A DNA stretch of 64,000 bases from an uncultured Brevundimonas sp. Lineage in GTDB: Bacteria > Pseudomonadota > Alphaproteobacteria > Caulobacterales > Caulobacteraceae. Position 1 is the stretch's first letter, and each line of letters starts with the position of its first letter. Under the pieces are notes generated by a model. The model saw only the letters and a list, made by a program, of their open reading frames with translations. It had not been told where the DNA came from and searched no databases. Below, piece after piece: positions 50,588 to 61,431 of this stretch. The stretch lies in assembly GCF_947305955.1 (NCBI RefSeq), contig NZ_CAMZFB010000003.1, positions 45,705 through 109,704 on the forward strand, written 5' to 3'. A program made the translations under genes and the position numbers.

Positions 50588-50956
50588 CTAGCCTTCCAGA
50601 TGCTGCCTGACAGTATCCAGAAAGGTCGAGACCGAGATGGGTTTGGAGATATAGGCCTCACAGCCGCCCTGTTTGATACGCTCTTCGTCGCCCTTCATAG
50701 CAAAGGCTGTGACCGCAATAACAGGAATATTGCTAAGTTCTTCATCATCCTTGATCCATTTCGTGACTTCCAGGCCGGAAATTTCCGGCAACTGGATATC
50801 CATAAGGATCAGATCGGGATGATGGGTGCGCGCAAGGTGAAGCGCCTGCATACCCTCGCGGGTTTGCAGGGTTTCGTAGCCCTGAGATTCAAGCAGATCA
50901 TGAAAAAGCTTCATGTTCAGCTCGTTATCCTCGACGATGAGGACTGTCTTGGACAT
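50588..50956 (-). CDS. divK: Single-domain response regulator DivK
   Basis: A 122-aa stand-alone receiver domain. Acidic pair EDN near residue 9, phosphoacceptor Asp53 (LILMDIQLP), and conserved Lys in the YISKPISV segment. In Caulobacterales DivK relays DivJ/PleC phosphate to DivL-CckA and so controls CtrA. Position immediately upstream of pleD supports the assignment over a generic CheY-like protein. Confidence 0.94.
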   Translation of the reverse strand: MSKTVLIVEDNELNMKLFHDLLESQGYETLQTREGMQALHLARTHHPDLILMDIQLPEISGLEVTKWIKDDEELSNIPVIAVTAFAMKGDEERIKQGGCEAYISKPISVSTFLDTVRQHLEG

Positions 50957-51081
50957 CCGACACCTTGGTTGTTGTAACCAATTCCCCGCCTCCTTCCCCC
51001 ATTTGGGGTATAGGAGCCTCTCTAGGATCAGCTTGGCCGCACTGTCTTAAACTGACGTGAAGGACCGGAATTTTTCGAACC

Positions 51082-52347
51082 ATGACCTCGGCTATCCAGT
51101 CCCTGTGCCGTGACTGCCTCTGGACCGGAGAGGCCCAAGCCCGCCGCTGTCCGGCGTGCGGCTCGCCGCGCATGGTCTGTCATGCCGAGCTGGGCCAGCT
51201 GACCATGGCCCATCTGGACTGCGATGCCTTCTACGCCTCGGTCGAAAAGCGCGATCGCCCCGAGCTGCGCGACAAGCCCGTCATCATCGGCGGTGGCAAG
51301 CGCGGGGTCGTCTCCACCGCCTGCTATGTCGCACGCCTTTATGGCGTCGGCAGCGCCATGCCGATGTTCAAGGCGCTGAAAGCTTGCCCCGAAGCGGTCG
51401 TCATCAAGCCCGACTTCGCCAAATACCAGCATGAAAGCGCCCGCATTTTCGGCGCGGTCGCAAAGCTGACCCCGCTGGTACAGACCCTGTCGCTGGACGA
51501 GGCGTGGATCGACCTGTCGGGGACCGAGCGTCTGAACGGTGGCTCGGCGGCATGGCAGTTGGCCCGCCTGCAAAAATGGATCGAGGACGAGGTTGGCCTG
51601 ACCGTCTCCATCGGCCTCGCTCCCAACCGCTTTCTGGCGAAAATCGCGTCCGAACTGGACAAGCCGCGCGGTTTCTCGGTGATCGGCAAGGCCGAGGCCA
51701 AGGCGCTGCTGGCACCGCGTCCGGTCAAAATCCTGCCCGGCGTCGGGCCGGTGTTCAGCCAGCAGCTACGCTCGGACGGCTTTGCCACCGTGGGTGATCT
51801 GGCCAATGCCGATGTGAAGGACCTAATCCGTCGCTATGGCGAGAGCGGCCTGCGCCTGCACGAACTCAGCCACGCCCGCGACAGCCGCCCCGTGAACCCC
51901 GATCATGACCGTAGGGGCATGAGCGCCGAGACCACCTTCAACGAGGACCTGACGACGCAAGAAGCGCTGGAGGCCGAGTTGTGGCCGCTGTGCGAAAAGT
52001 TGGCCAGCAAGGCCCGCCGCGACGGCGTCTCCAGCCGCGTCATCGTGCTGAAGCTGCGCCGGACGGACTTCAAGATTATCACCCGCCGCATCACCCTGCC
52101 CGATCCGGTGCAGACGGCGCGGGCCCTGTTCAACGCGGGCCGCGACCTGCTGAAGCCTGAATTGGGTATACCCTACCGGCTGATCGGCATTGGCATGGCC
52201 GAGGTGGTCGATGCCCACGACGCCCCCGCCGGACTGTTCCAGACAGACGAAGCCCGCGCCCTGAAAACCGAAACCGCCATCGACGCGCTCAGGGCCAAAT
52301 TCGGCTCCGATGCCGTCGTGGCCGGACGCGTGCTCAAGAAACCCTGA
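51082..52347 (+). CDS. dinB: DNA polymerase IV with N-terminal zinc-ribbon-like extension
   Basis: A 421-aa Y-family polymerase for translesion synthesis. Catalytic acidic residues are in AHLDCDAFYASVEKR and LSLDEAWIDLSG; the HhH and little-finger domains follow. About 40 residues precede the canonical start and contain C9xxC12...C23xxC26, suggestive of a zinc ribbon. No clear LexA box (GTTC-N7-GTTC) was seen upstream. It is divergent from divK. Confidence 0.95.
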   Translation: MTSAIQSLCRDCLWTGEAQARRCPACGSPRMVCHAELGQLTMAHLDCDAFYASVEKRDRPELRDKPVIIGGGKRGVVSTACYVARLYGVGSAMPMFKALKACPEAVVIKPDFAKYQHESARIFGAVAKLTPLVQTLSLDEAWIDLSGTERLNGGSAAWQLARLQKWIEDEVGLTVSIGLAPNRFLAKIASELDKPRGFSVIGKAEAKALLAPRPVKILPGVGPVFSQQLRSDGFATVGDLANADVKDLIRRYGESGLRLHELSHARDSRPVNPDHDRRGMSAETTFNEDLTTQEALEAELWPLCEKLASKARRDGVSSRVIVLKLRRTDFKIITRRITLPDPVQTARALFNAGRDLLKPELGIPYRLIGIGMAEVVDAHDAPAGLFQTDEARALKTETAIDALRAKFGSDAVVAGRVLKKP

Positions 52348-52438
52348 TCGATTTCGATCAACTCGGGTGACGTAGGGGCAGACAGACACCCTGCCCCGCG
52401 CTAAATCCCTGTCCGACCCCCATTATCTGGAGATTGAT

Positions 52439-52897
52439 ATGAGCATCGAAGCCCGCCTTACCGAACTCGGCATCACCCTGCCGGAGCCCGCCAAGCCGGT
52501 TGCCTCCTATGTCTCCTATGTCCGCTCGGGCAACACCCTGACCATCTCGGGCCAGCTGTCGAACGATGCCAACGGCGGCATCAAGGGCACCGTCGGCGTC
52601 GACGTCACGCCGGAAGAGGCCCAGAAGGCCGCCCGCCTCTGCGGTCTGAACCTGATCGCCCAGATCAAGGCGGCTCTCGACGGCGATCTGGACCGCGTGG
52701 TCCGCATCGTGAAGCTGGGCGGCTTCGTGCAAGCTGGTCCGGACTTCGAAGCCATTCCGGGCGTTATCAACGGCACCTCGGACCTGATGGTCGAAGTGTT
52801 CGGCGATGCCGGCAAACACGCCCGCTCGGCTGTTGGCGTGTACAAGCTGCCGCTGGGCTTCGCCGTTGAAGTGGACGCTATCGTCGAGGTGAAGTGA
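52439..52897 (+). CDS. RidA family protein
   Basis: A 152-aa YjgF/YER057c/UK114-type protein. The longer subgroup (about 150 aa) opens with IEARLTELGITLPEPAKPVA, and shows the trimer-interface sequence GQLSNDANGGIKGTVG and the C-terminal YKLPLGFAVEVDAIVEV. RidA proteins hydrolyse reactive enamine/imine intermediates, but this subgroup often lacks the catalytic Arg, so the activity is uncertain. Its stop overlaps the GTG of the next gene by 4 bases. Confidence 0.9.
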   Translation: MSIEARLTELGITLPEPAKPVASYVSYVRSGNTLTISGQLSNDANGGIKGTVGVDVTPEEAQKAARLCGLNLIAQIKAALDGDLDRVVRIVKLGGFVQAGPDFEAIPGVINGTSDLMVEVFGDAGKHARSAVGVYKLPLGFAVEVDAIVEVK

Positions 52898-54039
52898 GCC
52901 TGAAGCTTCAGGTTCACGGCGGGGTCGCCAGTGTCGGACGCGAGGCTTGGGACAGTCTCGCAGCTCCGACGGGCGACCCTTTCGTCACATACGATTTTCT
53001 GGATGCCTGCGAGGCGTCCGGCAGCGCCGTTCCCGAACAGGGATGGGCACCACGCCACCTGACTTTGCACGCCGAAGACGGCACCCCCGTAGGGGCCATG
53101 CCCCTCTATCTGAAGGGGCACAGTCAGGGCGAATATGTTTTCGACCATTCATGGGCCGACGCCTATCAACGGGCCGGTGGTCGCTATTATCCCAAACTGC
53201 TCTGCGCCATTCCCTTCACCCCCGCCACGGGGCCGCGCCTGTTGGTGGCGCTGAGTGCCGATCCCGACACCGTCCGTCAGGGACTGATCCAGGGGGCCGT
53301 CATGCTGTGCGAGCAGATGGGCCTGTCATCCCTGCACGTGAACTTTCCCACCGAGGCCGAATGGTCGCTGATGGGCCAGCACAGGCTGATGCAACGTCAG
53401 GACATCCAATTCATCTGGCGCAATCAGGGCTGGGCGACATTCGACGACTTCCTTGGTGCCCTGTCGGCCAGCCGCCGCAAGACCATCCGCCGCGAACGGC
53501 GCGAGGCGCAGGACGGACTGGATATCCGCATCCTGTCGGGCGATGAGATTACCGAAGCCCATTGGGACGCCTTCTTCGCCTTTTACATTGACACGGGCGA
53601 CCGCAAATGGGGCCGCCCCTATCTGACGCGCGACTTCTTTACCCGCATCGGCCTGACCATGGCCGACAAGGTGGCGCTGGTCATGGCGTTCAATGGCGAA
53701 ACGCCTGTCGCGGGCGCGATCAACTTCATCGGACGCGACGCCCTTTACGGTCGGCAGTGGGGCACCTTGATCGACAAGCCCTTCCTGCATTTCGAGCTTT
53801 GCTACTATCAGGCCATCGAATTCGCGCTGAAAAACGGCCTGTCGCGAGTCGAGGCGGGCGCGCAGGGCGACCACAAGATCGCGCGCGGCTACCTGCCCTC
53901 GCCCGTCTATTCGGCCCACTATATTTCCGATCCGGCACTGGCCGATCCGGTCGCGCGCTACCTGAAACAGGAAGGCCCCGCTGTCGCCGCCGAGCGCGAC
54001 GCCATGACGCGGGAATTATCACCGTTCAGGCAGGCCTAA
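52894..54039 (+). CDS. GNAT/FemAB-like N-acetyltransferase (COG3146 type)
   Basis: A 381-aa cytoplasmic protein starting at an overlapping GTG. The sequence resembles the 'peptidogalycan biosynthesis' GNAT family: LYLKGHSQGEYVFDHSWADAY in the N-terminal half, LSASRRKTIRRERREAQ in the middle, and GAQGDHKIARGYLP near the end. Two GNAT-like lobes are likely. Substrate unknown. Translational coupling to a RidA protein is the only functional hint. Confidence 0.88.
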   Translation: MSLKLQVHGGVASVGREAWDSLAAPTGDPFVTYDFLDACEASGSAVPEQGWAPRHLTLHAEDGTPVGAMPLYLKGHSQGEYVFDHSWADAYQRAGGRYYPKLLCAIPFTPATGPRLLVALSADPDTVRQGLIQGAVMLCEQMGLSSLHVNFPTEAEWSLMGQHRLMQRQDIQFIWRNQGWATFDDFLGALSASRRKTIRRERREAQDGLDIRILSGDEITEAHWDAFFAFYIDTGDRKWGRPYLTRDFFTRIGLTMADKVALVMAFNGETPVAGAINFIGRDALYGRQWGTLIDKPFLHFELCYYQAIEFALKNGLSRVEAGAQGDHKIARGYLPSPVYSAHYISDPALADPVARYLKQEGPAVAAERDAMTRELSPFRQA

Positions 54040-54053
54040 TTCGTTAACAAACC

Positions 54054-54080
54054 GGAACCCTCGCCTCCGCCGAACGCTAT
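54054..54080 (+). promoter_or_regulatory. Candidate EcfG-type promoter upstream of csbD-like gene
   Basis: GGAAC and CGCTAT separated by 16 bases, 43 bases before the CsbD start codon. This approximates the alphaproteobacterial general-stress sigma consensus (GGAAC-N16/17-CGTT), with one mismatch in the downstream element. CsbD genes are frequent members of that regulon. Binding is inferred. Confidence 0.4.
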
Positions 54081-54122
54081 TACGGGCTGTCCCCCTTTTT
54101 CTCCCCCCGAAGGAAACAACCC

Positions 54123-54428
54123 ATGACTGATCAACGCATCGAAGGCGCATTTGACGAAGTCGAAGGCAAGGTGAAGAGCGGCCTTGGCAACCTGACCGGC
54201 GACACCAAGCTGAAGGTTGAAGGCGCTGCCAAGGAAGCGACTGGCCGTGCGAAAGCTGCCTATGGCCGCGTGATCGACGGTCTGGACGGTCTGGCTGACA
54301 AGGCTCCGGCCGACCTGCGCGAACCGGCCAAGAAGGGCATCGAGTTCGCCCGCAACAAGCCGCTTCTCACCACCGGCATCCTCGCCGGTGCCGCCATCCT
54401 GCTCAGCGGTCTGGGCCGCAAGCGCTAA
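54123..54428 (+). CDS. CsbD family stress protein
   Basis: A 101-aa protein. The first 60 residues are the CsbD helical repeat (DEVEGKVKSGLGNLTGDTKLKVEG), very hydrophilic. The C-terminal part adds a hydrophobic segment (PLLTTGILAGAAILLSGLG) ending in RKR, so it could associate with the membrane. CsbD proteins accumulate under general stress; exact function unknown. Confidence 0.9.
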   Translation: MTDQRIEGAFDEVEGKVKSGLGNLTGDTKLKVEGAAKEATGRAKAAYGRVIDGLDGLADKAPADLREPAKKGIEFARNKPLLTTGILAGAAILLSGLGRKR

Positions 54429-54451
54429 GCGCGCCAACGACTGAAACCATC

Positions 54452-54485
54452 AAGCCGGGTCAGACAGTGTCTGGCCCGGCTTTTT
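54452..54485 (+). terminator. Terminator after csbD-like gene
   Basis: AAGCCGGGTCAGACA pairs with TCTGGCCCGGCTT around GTG, followed by TTTTT. Confidence 0.92.
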
Positions 54486-54491
54486 GCCGGC

Positions 54492-55058
54492 TCATCCATT
54501 TTCAGCGGCCAGCGCGAAGAGACGGGCGACCTCGTCGTCCACCGATGCCGCATCCGGCAGCTCGACGACCGACACCAGTCGCTCCGACCAGCTTTCGCTA
54601 CGCGCCGGAGCCTTCAATCGTCCAGATGCCTCAAGCGACAGCTTAAGCCCGAAAACCGCCCCGCCCGATTTCAGCGGCCGCATGGCGGCAAACTGCACCT
54701 TGCGGGAAAATGCGGTGTAGGTTTTGCGTTGGGTCTGGACCACATCCGGTATGGCGTCGGCCAGCCGCTCGACGGCCTCCAGAACCGCCACATCGCGCCA
54801 CAGGTCCTTCCGCAAAGTCTCGGCATCATCCCAATGTCCGCCCTCCTCCGGGAAGGCGACATTTATGATCATCGATCCATAGTTCTGGCTGACACCATGA
54901 TGGTCCTTCAGCCATTTCAAACGCGCTCTGTGGGTCGTCTCCGGACAGGCGCGCATGATGTCGGCCCACGCTTCAAGCGACTTGCCGGTCTTGACCGGAA
55001 GGCTGGCCGCGAGCGAGGCGAACCATTTGCGCTGCCGCTCGGTCATATCGCTTTTCAT
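54492..55058 (-). CDS. DUF4287 domain-containing protein
   Basis: A 188-aa cytoplasmic protein. The N-terminal half fits DUF4287 (TGKSLEAWADIMRA, then RLKWLKDHHGVSQNYGSMI). The C-terminal half (about 85-180) resembles the DUF5655 domain that often accompanies it, with VQFAAMRPLKSGGAVFGLKL. Function unknown. Transcribed alone, ending near the csbD terminator. Confidence 0.85.
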   Translation of the reverse strand: MKSDMTERQRKWFASLAASLPVKTGKSLEAWADIMRACPETTHRARLKWLKDHHGVSQNYGSMIINVAFPEEGGHWDDAETLRKDLWRDVAVLEAVERLADAIPDVVQTQRKTYTAFSRKVQFAAMRPLKSGGAVFGLKLSLEASGRLKAPARSESWSERLVSVVELPDAASVDDEVARLFALAAENG

Positions 55059-55104
55059 ACGCGCCGCTCCTTACCCTAGACGAAGCATTGCGCCGCGCTC
55101 GGCT

Positions 55105-55141
55105 CAAAGAAAAGCCCGCTCCGAGGAGACGGAGCGGGCTG
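55105..55141 (-). terminator. Terminator after clpA
   Basis: AGCCCGCTCCG pairs with CGGAGCGGGCT; read leftwards it is followed by TTTTCTTT, 26 bases after the clpA stop. Confidence 0.9.
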
Positions 55142-55166
55142 AACGTTTTGGGCGAAGAGACAGACC

Positions 55167-57473
<2,307 letters not shown>

Positions 57474-57485
57474 GAAAGGCTCCTC

Positions 57486-57827
57486 TCAGTCCTTTTCCAT
57501 GGTGCATTGAAGCGGGTGTTGATGACGACGCGCGGTCTCGCTCACCTGGGCGACCTTGGTTTCGGCCACTTCGTATGTGTAGACCCCGCACACCCCGACC
57601 CCGAACTGATGGACGTGCATCATGATGCGGGTCGCGTCTTCGCGGCTCTTGTGAAAGAACCGCTCAAGGACATAGACGACGAATTCCATCGGCGTGTAGT
57701 CGTCGTTCAGGATCAGCACTCGATAGAGCGAGGGCCGCTGAACCTTCGGCTTTGTCTCGGTGACGACGGCAGCTCCGGCACCATTTCCGGCACCCTGCCC
57801 CTGTTCACCTGACCGCTTGATTGGCAT
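57486..57827 (-). CDS. clpS: ATP-dependent Clp protease adaptor ClpS
   Basis: A 113-aa N-degron adaptor. After a flexible N-terminal tail, the core has [21 protein letters not shown] and the substrate-pocket segment [18 protein letters not shown]. It delivers proteins with N-terminal bulky hydrophobic residues to ClpAP. It is immediately upstream of clpA in the same operon. Confidence 0.97.
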   Translation of the reverse strand: MPIKRSGEQGQGAGNGAGAAVVTETKPKVQRPSLYRVLILNDDYTPMEFVVYVLERFFHKSREDATRIMMHVHQFGVGVCGVYTYEVAETKVAQVSETARRHQHPLQCTMEKD

Positions 57828-58015
57828 TCGAAGTCCGTCTGTTAGTCGTTGTTACTCGAAGATAGGTGATGATGCCCTGATTTGAAGCCTCGTCCAGTCA
57901 ACGATGATGTGACCCAGCTTAAGCGTAAAAGCGTTACTGCTCTGCTTAACCCCGACAACAGCGTTCGGTTTCAAATACAGCCAAGCCTATTGCGCGCCCT
58001 CCCATACGGCAGACA

Positions 58016-58050
58016 AAGAAAAGCCCCGCCGCGGATCGCGACGGGGCCTT
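58016..58050 (-). terminator. Terminator after phasin gene
   Basis: AAGCCCCGCCGC pairs with GCGACGGGGCCTT; read leftwards it ends in TTTTCTTTG, 25 bases after the phasin stop. The remaining clpS-phasin gap holds nothing recognisable. Confidence 0.85.
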
Positions 58051-58074
58051 CTGACAGTCGAACGCTATGGGAGG

Positions 58075-58545
58075 TTAGCGGGCCGACTGGAAACCTTCGA
58101 CAACGGCGCTGACGCGCGAGTTGATCGGCTGGAAGCTATCCTTGACCGAGGCGGTCAGGGTTTCAGCGGTCTTGTTCAGGTGGGCCAGATAGGCTTCGGT
58201 CGACGACTTGGCCCATGCGGTCTGCAGTTCCAGCAGTTCCTGCACCGAACGGGCTTGGCTCAACGATTGCGCGGCTTGGACGTTGTCTTCCCAGGTCTTC
58301 TTGCCATAGGCCAGAACCTGTTGGGACAGGGCTTCGGCCCCCTTCTGGGCGGCGGCAGCGCTCTCGACCACAGCTTCAAGGTTCTTCTTGCCGTGGGCGT
58401 TCAGCTCGGTGAACGAGCTCATCGAACGCTCGACGCCGTCCTTGAAAGCCTTGGCGCTGGCGTTCTGGATGGTTTCGGCTTGGGCCTTGGCCTTGGCAGT
58501 GGCTTGTTCGACAGTCTTCTTCACGGTTTCGGTCGCTTCGGTCAT
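58075..58545 (-). CDS. Phasin family protein
   Basis: Encodes 156 aa from the ATG giving MTEATETV; a TTG five codons upstream is possible. An alpha-helical amphipathic protein with the phasin pattern (LNAHGKKNLEAVVESAAAAQKGAEA and LLELQTAWAKSSTEAYLAH in separate segments). Phasins coat polyhydroxybutyrate granules; no phb genes are in this window. The upstream region includes a run of nine C on the coding strand. Confidence 0.92.
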   Translation of the reverse strand: MTEATETVKKTVEQATAKAKAQAETIQNASAKAFKDGVERSMSSFTELNAHGKKNLEAVVESAAAAQKGAEALSQQVLAYGKKTWEDNVQAAQSLSQARSVQELLELQTAWAKSSTEAYLAHLNKTAETLTASVKDSFQPINSRVSAVVEGFQSAR

Positions 58546-58847
58546 CTCTAAGATCTCCAACGTCGCATCGGGGGGGGGTTAACGCGCGCGGGACGGTCCC
58601 GCTAAAAGAACAGCGATACCTATTTCGCACATGCGAGATCGGAAATCAAGGATTTTGTGCGCCGCAACATAAGATGTCAAAACCGGCAAAACGGGGGTAC
58701 CCTCAACCGGAATGGCGGGTTAAGAAGATCACTCGCGCCATAGGTTGACGGCTTGTTAACTGTGTCGAAAGACCTGTCGGTGATGGTGCAAACTTGTCGC
58801 GCGCTTCGACCTTCCCCCACACGAAGCGCCACAGTGAAGAGGCTTAA
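58546..58847. other. 302-base divergent intergenic region, phasin/dacA
   Basis: No gene is supported here. It contains the promoters of two divergent genes and a G9 tract at 58570-58578 (C9 on the phasin strand, 25-33 bases before its ATG). A GTTAAC motif is at about 58751. No strong hairpin or repeat was found. Confidence 0.7.
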
Positions 58848-60167
58848 GTGCTGCCGATGAAAACTACCGCTCTTCGTAAGCCGTTCCTGTTCACCGCACT
58901 GCTCGCCTGTTCGGCGCTGGTTCCGACTGTCGGTGCCAAGCCGCCGGTTGCACAGACGGGTGACAACTCCAAATACGCCGCCATCGTGCTGGATGCCTCC
59001 AGCGGCGAAGTCCTCTTCTCGCGCTTTGCCGACGAGACCCGCCGTCCGGCCTCCATCACCAAGGTGATGACCCTCTACCTGACCTATGAAGCGCTGGAAG
59101 AAGGCCGCGTGAAGCTGACGGACCAACTGGTCGTGTCGCCGCGTGCCGCTTCGCAGCCGCCTTCGAAACTGGGCCTCGCCGCCGGTCAGACCATCAGCCT
59201 CGATGACGCCATGCGCGCGACCGCCGTCCGCAGCGCCAATGACATGGCCGTCGCCATTGCCGAACACATTGCCGGTAACGAGGCCGAGTTCACGGCCCGC
59301 ATGACCGCCAAGGCCCGCGAGCTGGGTATGCGCAACACGCGCTTCACCACCGCCAACGGCCTGCCCGACACCCGCCAGCACACGACCGCCAGCGACCTGG
59401 CGATCCTGAGCCGCGCCGTGATGCGCGACTATCCGCAATACTATCGCTATCTCGGCCTGCACGACTGGTACTACAACGGTCGCGACTACCGGAACACCAA
59501 CGGCCTGCTGGCCACGGGCCGCGGCTATGACGGTATCAAGACCGGCTTCACCAATGCCTCGGGCTATAACCTTGCCGCCTCGGCGGTGCGCAACAACAAG
59601 CGCATCATCACCGTGGTCATGGGTGGCCGCTCGACCGCCAGCCGCAACGCCCATGTGGCCGAGCTGACCGACACAGGTTTCGACCTGCTGCAACGCAAGT
59701 CACGCGGTGAGCATTTTGCGTCGAACCAGGCCTTCTTCGAAGCCCAGGGCTTCGGCATTCCGGCCCAACCGGTTCAATATGCGTCCGAAGGTGAAGGTCG
59801 CCCCTACACCGCCGTAGAGGCCACCCACGTCTCGGCACCGTCCACGGTCCCGACCCCGACCGAGGTGACCCCGCCGCCGTCGGCCCGCCGACCGGAGCGC
59901 CGCAACACCGCCTCCACTCCGGCTGCCCCCAGCGGTCGCTGGAGCGTTCAGGTCGGTGCTTTCCGCGAGGAAACCGTGGCCCGCAGCTGGCTGGACGACG
60001 TCAGCCGCCGCTTCCGTAGCGAACTGTCGAACGCCCGCAAGGACGTTCAGTCGGCCAATGGCTGGTATCGTTCACGCTTCACAGGCATGACCGAGGATAA
60101 GGCCAAGGCGGCTTGCGAAACGCTCGCCGCCCGCCGCGTCACCTGCATGGTGATCCAGCCCTCCTGA
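58848..60167 (+). CDS. D-alanyl-D-alanine carboxypeptidase (PBP5 type) with SPOR domain
   Basis: A 439-aa protein. GTG 58848 is preferred because AGAGG lies five bases upstream; the ATG at codon 4 is an alternative. A signal peptide covers about 1-30. Active-site motifs: SxxK as SITK (Ser69, Lys72), SxN as SAN in the AVRSANDMA segment, and KTG in YDGIKTGF. A Pro/Thr-rich linker (about 315-360) leads to a C-terminal SPOR domain (about 363-438), which binds denuded glycans at the septum. It trims pentapeptides in the periplasm, probably at division sites. Confidence 0.95.
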   Translation: MLPMKTTALRKPFLFTALLACSALVPTVGAKPPVAQTGDNSKYAAIVLDASSGEVLFSRFADETRRPASITKVMTLYLTYEALEEGRVKLTDQLVVSPRAASQPPSKLGLAAGQTISLDDAMRATAVRSANDMAVAIAEHIAGNEAEFTARMTAKARELGMRNTRFTTANGLPDTRQHTTASDLAILSRAVMRDYPQYYRYLGLHDWYYNGRDYRNTNGLLATGRGYDGIKTGFTNASGYNLAASAVRNNKRIITVVMGGRSTASRNAHVAELTDTGFDLLQRKSRGEHFASNQAFFEAQGFGIPAQPVQYASEGEGRPYTAVEATHVSAPSTVPTPTEVTPPPSARRPERRNTASTPAAPSGRWSVQVGAFREETVARSWLDDVSRRFRSELSNARKDVQSANGWYRSRFTGMTEDKAKAACETLAARRVTCMVIQPS

Positions 60168-60175
60168 TCCGGCCC

Positions 60176-60394
60176 TTAGGCTAGAAACGTCACCCGACCG
60201 GGGGCGGCCCGCGCAATCGCGCACAGGTCTTCGGTCGGACGCAGGATCATGCCGTGCAGGGTCAACTGCGCGCCATCGGCCAGATTGCTTGCAATTTTGA
60301 TGAGATCTTCGGTCGGGCGCACATCCGCATGCAGCACCAGCCCGCCTCCAGCCTTGGCGATCTCGCAAAGGTCCTCGATTGAACGTGTCTTCAT
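60176..60394 (-). CDS. Small protein with three internal repeats
   Basis: Encodes 72 aa from the ATG giving MKTRSIEDL; the frame is open 11 codons further. It consists of three ~22-residue units, each starting R(S/P)(I/T)EDL and continuing (C/I)xIA with a hydrophobic end (GLVLHADV, QLTLHGMIL, GRVTFLA). No known family; regular helix-strand repeats are likely. No signal peptide. Gene is convergent with dacA, whose stop lies 8 bases away. Confidence 0.65.
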   Translation of the reverse strand: MKTRSIEDLCEIAKAGGGLVLHADVRPTEDLIKIASNLADGAQLTLHGMILRPTEDLCAIARAAPGRVTFLA

Positions 60395-60568
60395 TTCGGT
60401 GAATCCCCCATCACTGGAGCGGGACAATAAGCATCGCTCCGCAGATAACGATAGCAGTAAATTGCGAGTTCCAAACTATTCGGACTTCAGCGAAATTTAG
60501 ACGCCCGCCCGCTCTGGAACATGTGCCCGTTCCGCTGTTAGTCTGATCGCAAATCTGAGGAGCCTTCC

Positions 60569-61006
60569 ATGAGCCTTCACGGCACGTACGACACCGAAAA
60601 CGTCTTTGCCAAAATCCTGCGCGGCCAAATCCCGAGCGTGCCGGTTTGGGAAGATGACGACGTCTACGTCTTCATGGACGCCTTCCCGCAAAGCGAGGGC
60701 CATACCCTGGTCATCTCCAAGACCTCGCAGGCCCGCAACATCCTCGAGATCGAGGCCGAGGCTCTGGCCAAGATCACGGCGGCAGTCCAGCGCACCGCCC
60801 GCGCCGTCGATAAGGCCCTCTCGCCCGACGGCATGATCGTGACCCAGTTCAACGGTGCCCCCGCCGGACAGACAGTATTCCACCTGCATTTCCACATCAT
60901 CCCGCGCTGGGAAGGCAAGGCCATGGCCGGTCACGGGCAGTCCAGCATGGCTGACATCGAAGCCCTGAAAGCGACTGCCGAGCGTATCCGTAACGCTCTG
61001 GACTGA
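60569..61006 (+). CDS. HIT family protein
   Basis: A 145-aa histidine-triad nucleotide hydrolase. The triad HLHFHIIPR contains the catalytic histidines, and KILRGQIPSVPVWEDDDVYVFMD in two parts forms the nucleotide-binding N-terminus. Likely a purine nucleoside phosphoramidase like HinT. Cytoplasmic. It is just upstream of the tRNA-Thr gene. Confidence 0.94.
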   Translation: MSLHGTYDTENVFAKILRGQIPSVPVWEDDDVYVFMDAFPQSEGHTLVISKTSQARNILEIEAEALAKITAAVQRTARAVDKALSPDGMIVTQFNGAPAGQTVFHLHFHIIPRWEGKAMAGHGQSSMADIEALKATAERIRNALD

Positions 61007-61063
61007 TCATCCCTCACGCCCCCTATTGCGTCTGACAGATTCTGTCCGCATAAGGCGGGCCGC

Positions 61064-61138
<75 letters not shown>

Positions 61139-61278
61139 TTTTTCTTCAGTGTTTTCAATAGCTGCGTCTGTTGAACAGTCTGATGCACAGCTGGATTAAA
61201 TGGGATCTAGTTGGACGAAATCTGGCAGACAGTTCCGAAATAGTCCCGAAGGCACTTCTTTCGATATTCCTGCATTTT
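61139..61278. other. AT-rich intergenic stretch downstream of tRNA-Thr
   Basis: About 140 bases noticeably poorer in G+C than the surroundings, with no supported ORF. A 68-codon frame at 61171-61377 runs through the hairpin below and lacks a ribosome site. It could be an extended tRNA trailer, a small RNA or an old insertion scar; no repeat of the tRNA 3' end was found. Confidence 0.4.
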
Positions 61279-61317
61279 GACAAAAGCCCGCGCCGGTACA
61301 TGGCGCGGGCTTTTGTC
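61279..61317. terminator. Strong perfect hairpin
   Basis: GACAAAAGCCCGCGCC pairs perfectly (16 bases) with GGCGCGGGCTTTTGTC around GGTACAT. Stem includes TTTT on each strand. It probably ends the tRNA-Thr transcript or an unannotated RNA before it. Confidence 0.85.
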
Positions 61318-61431
61318 GTTCCCAGCGTACCTCACGCGATGACGCGCCTATCTCGGAACCTTGTTTCCGAAGCGTGACTTTATTGACCGAACGTCGGCCG
61401 GACCGCCTCCCTCGGACAATTCAGGACGCCC

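Noticed and set aside
51000..51081. LexA (SOS) box upstream of dinB
   Set aside because: The GTTC-N7-GTTC pattern is not present; only a partial GTTC on the opposite strand.
61171..61377. 68-codon ORF after tRNA-Thr
   Set aside because: Reads straight through a strong hairpin, has no ribosome binding site and no protein-like composition.
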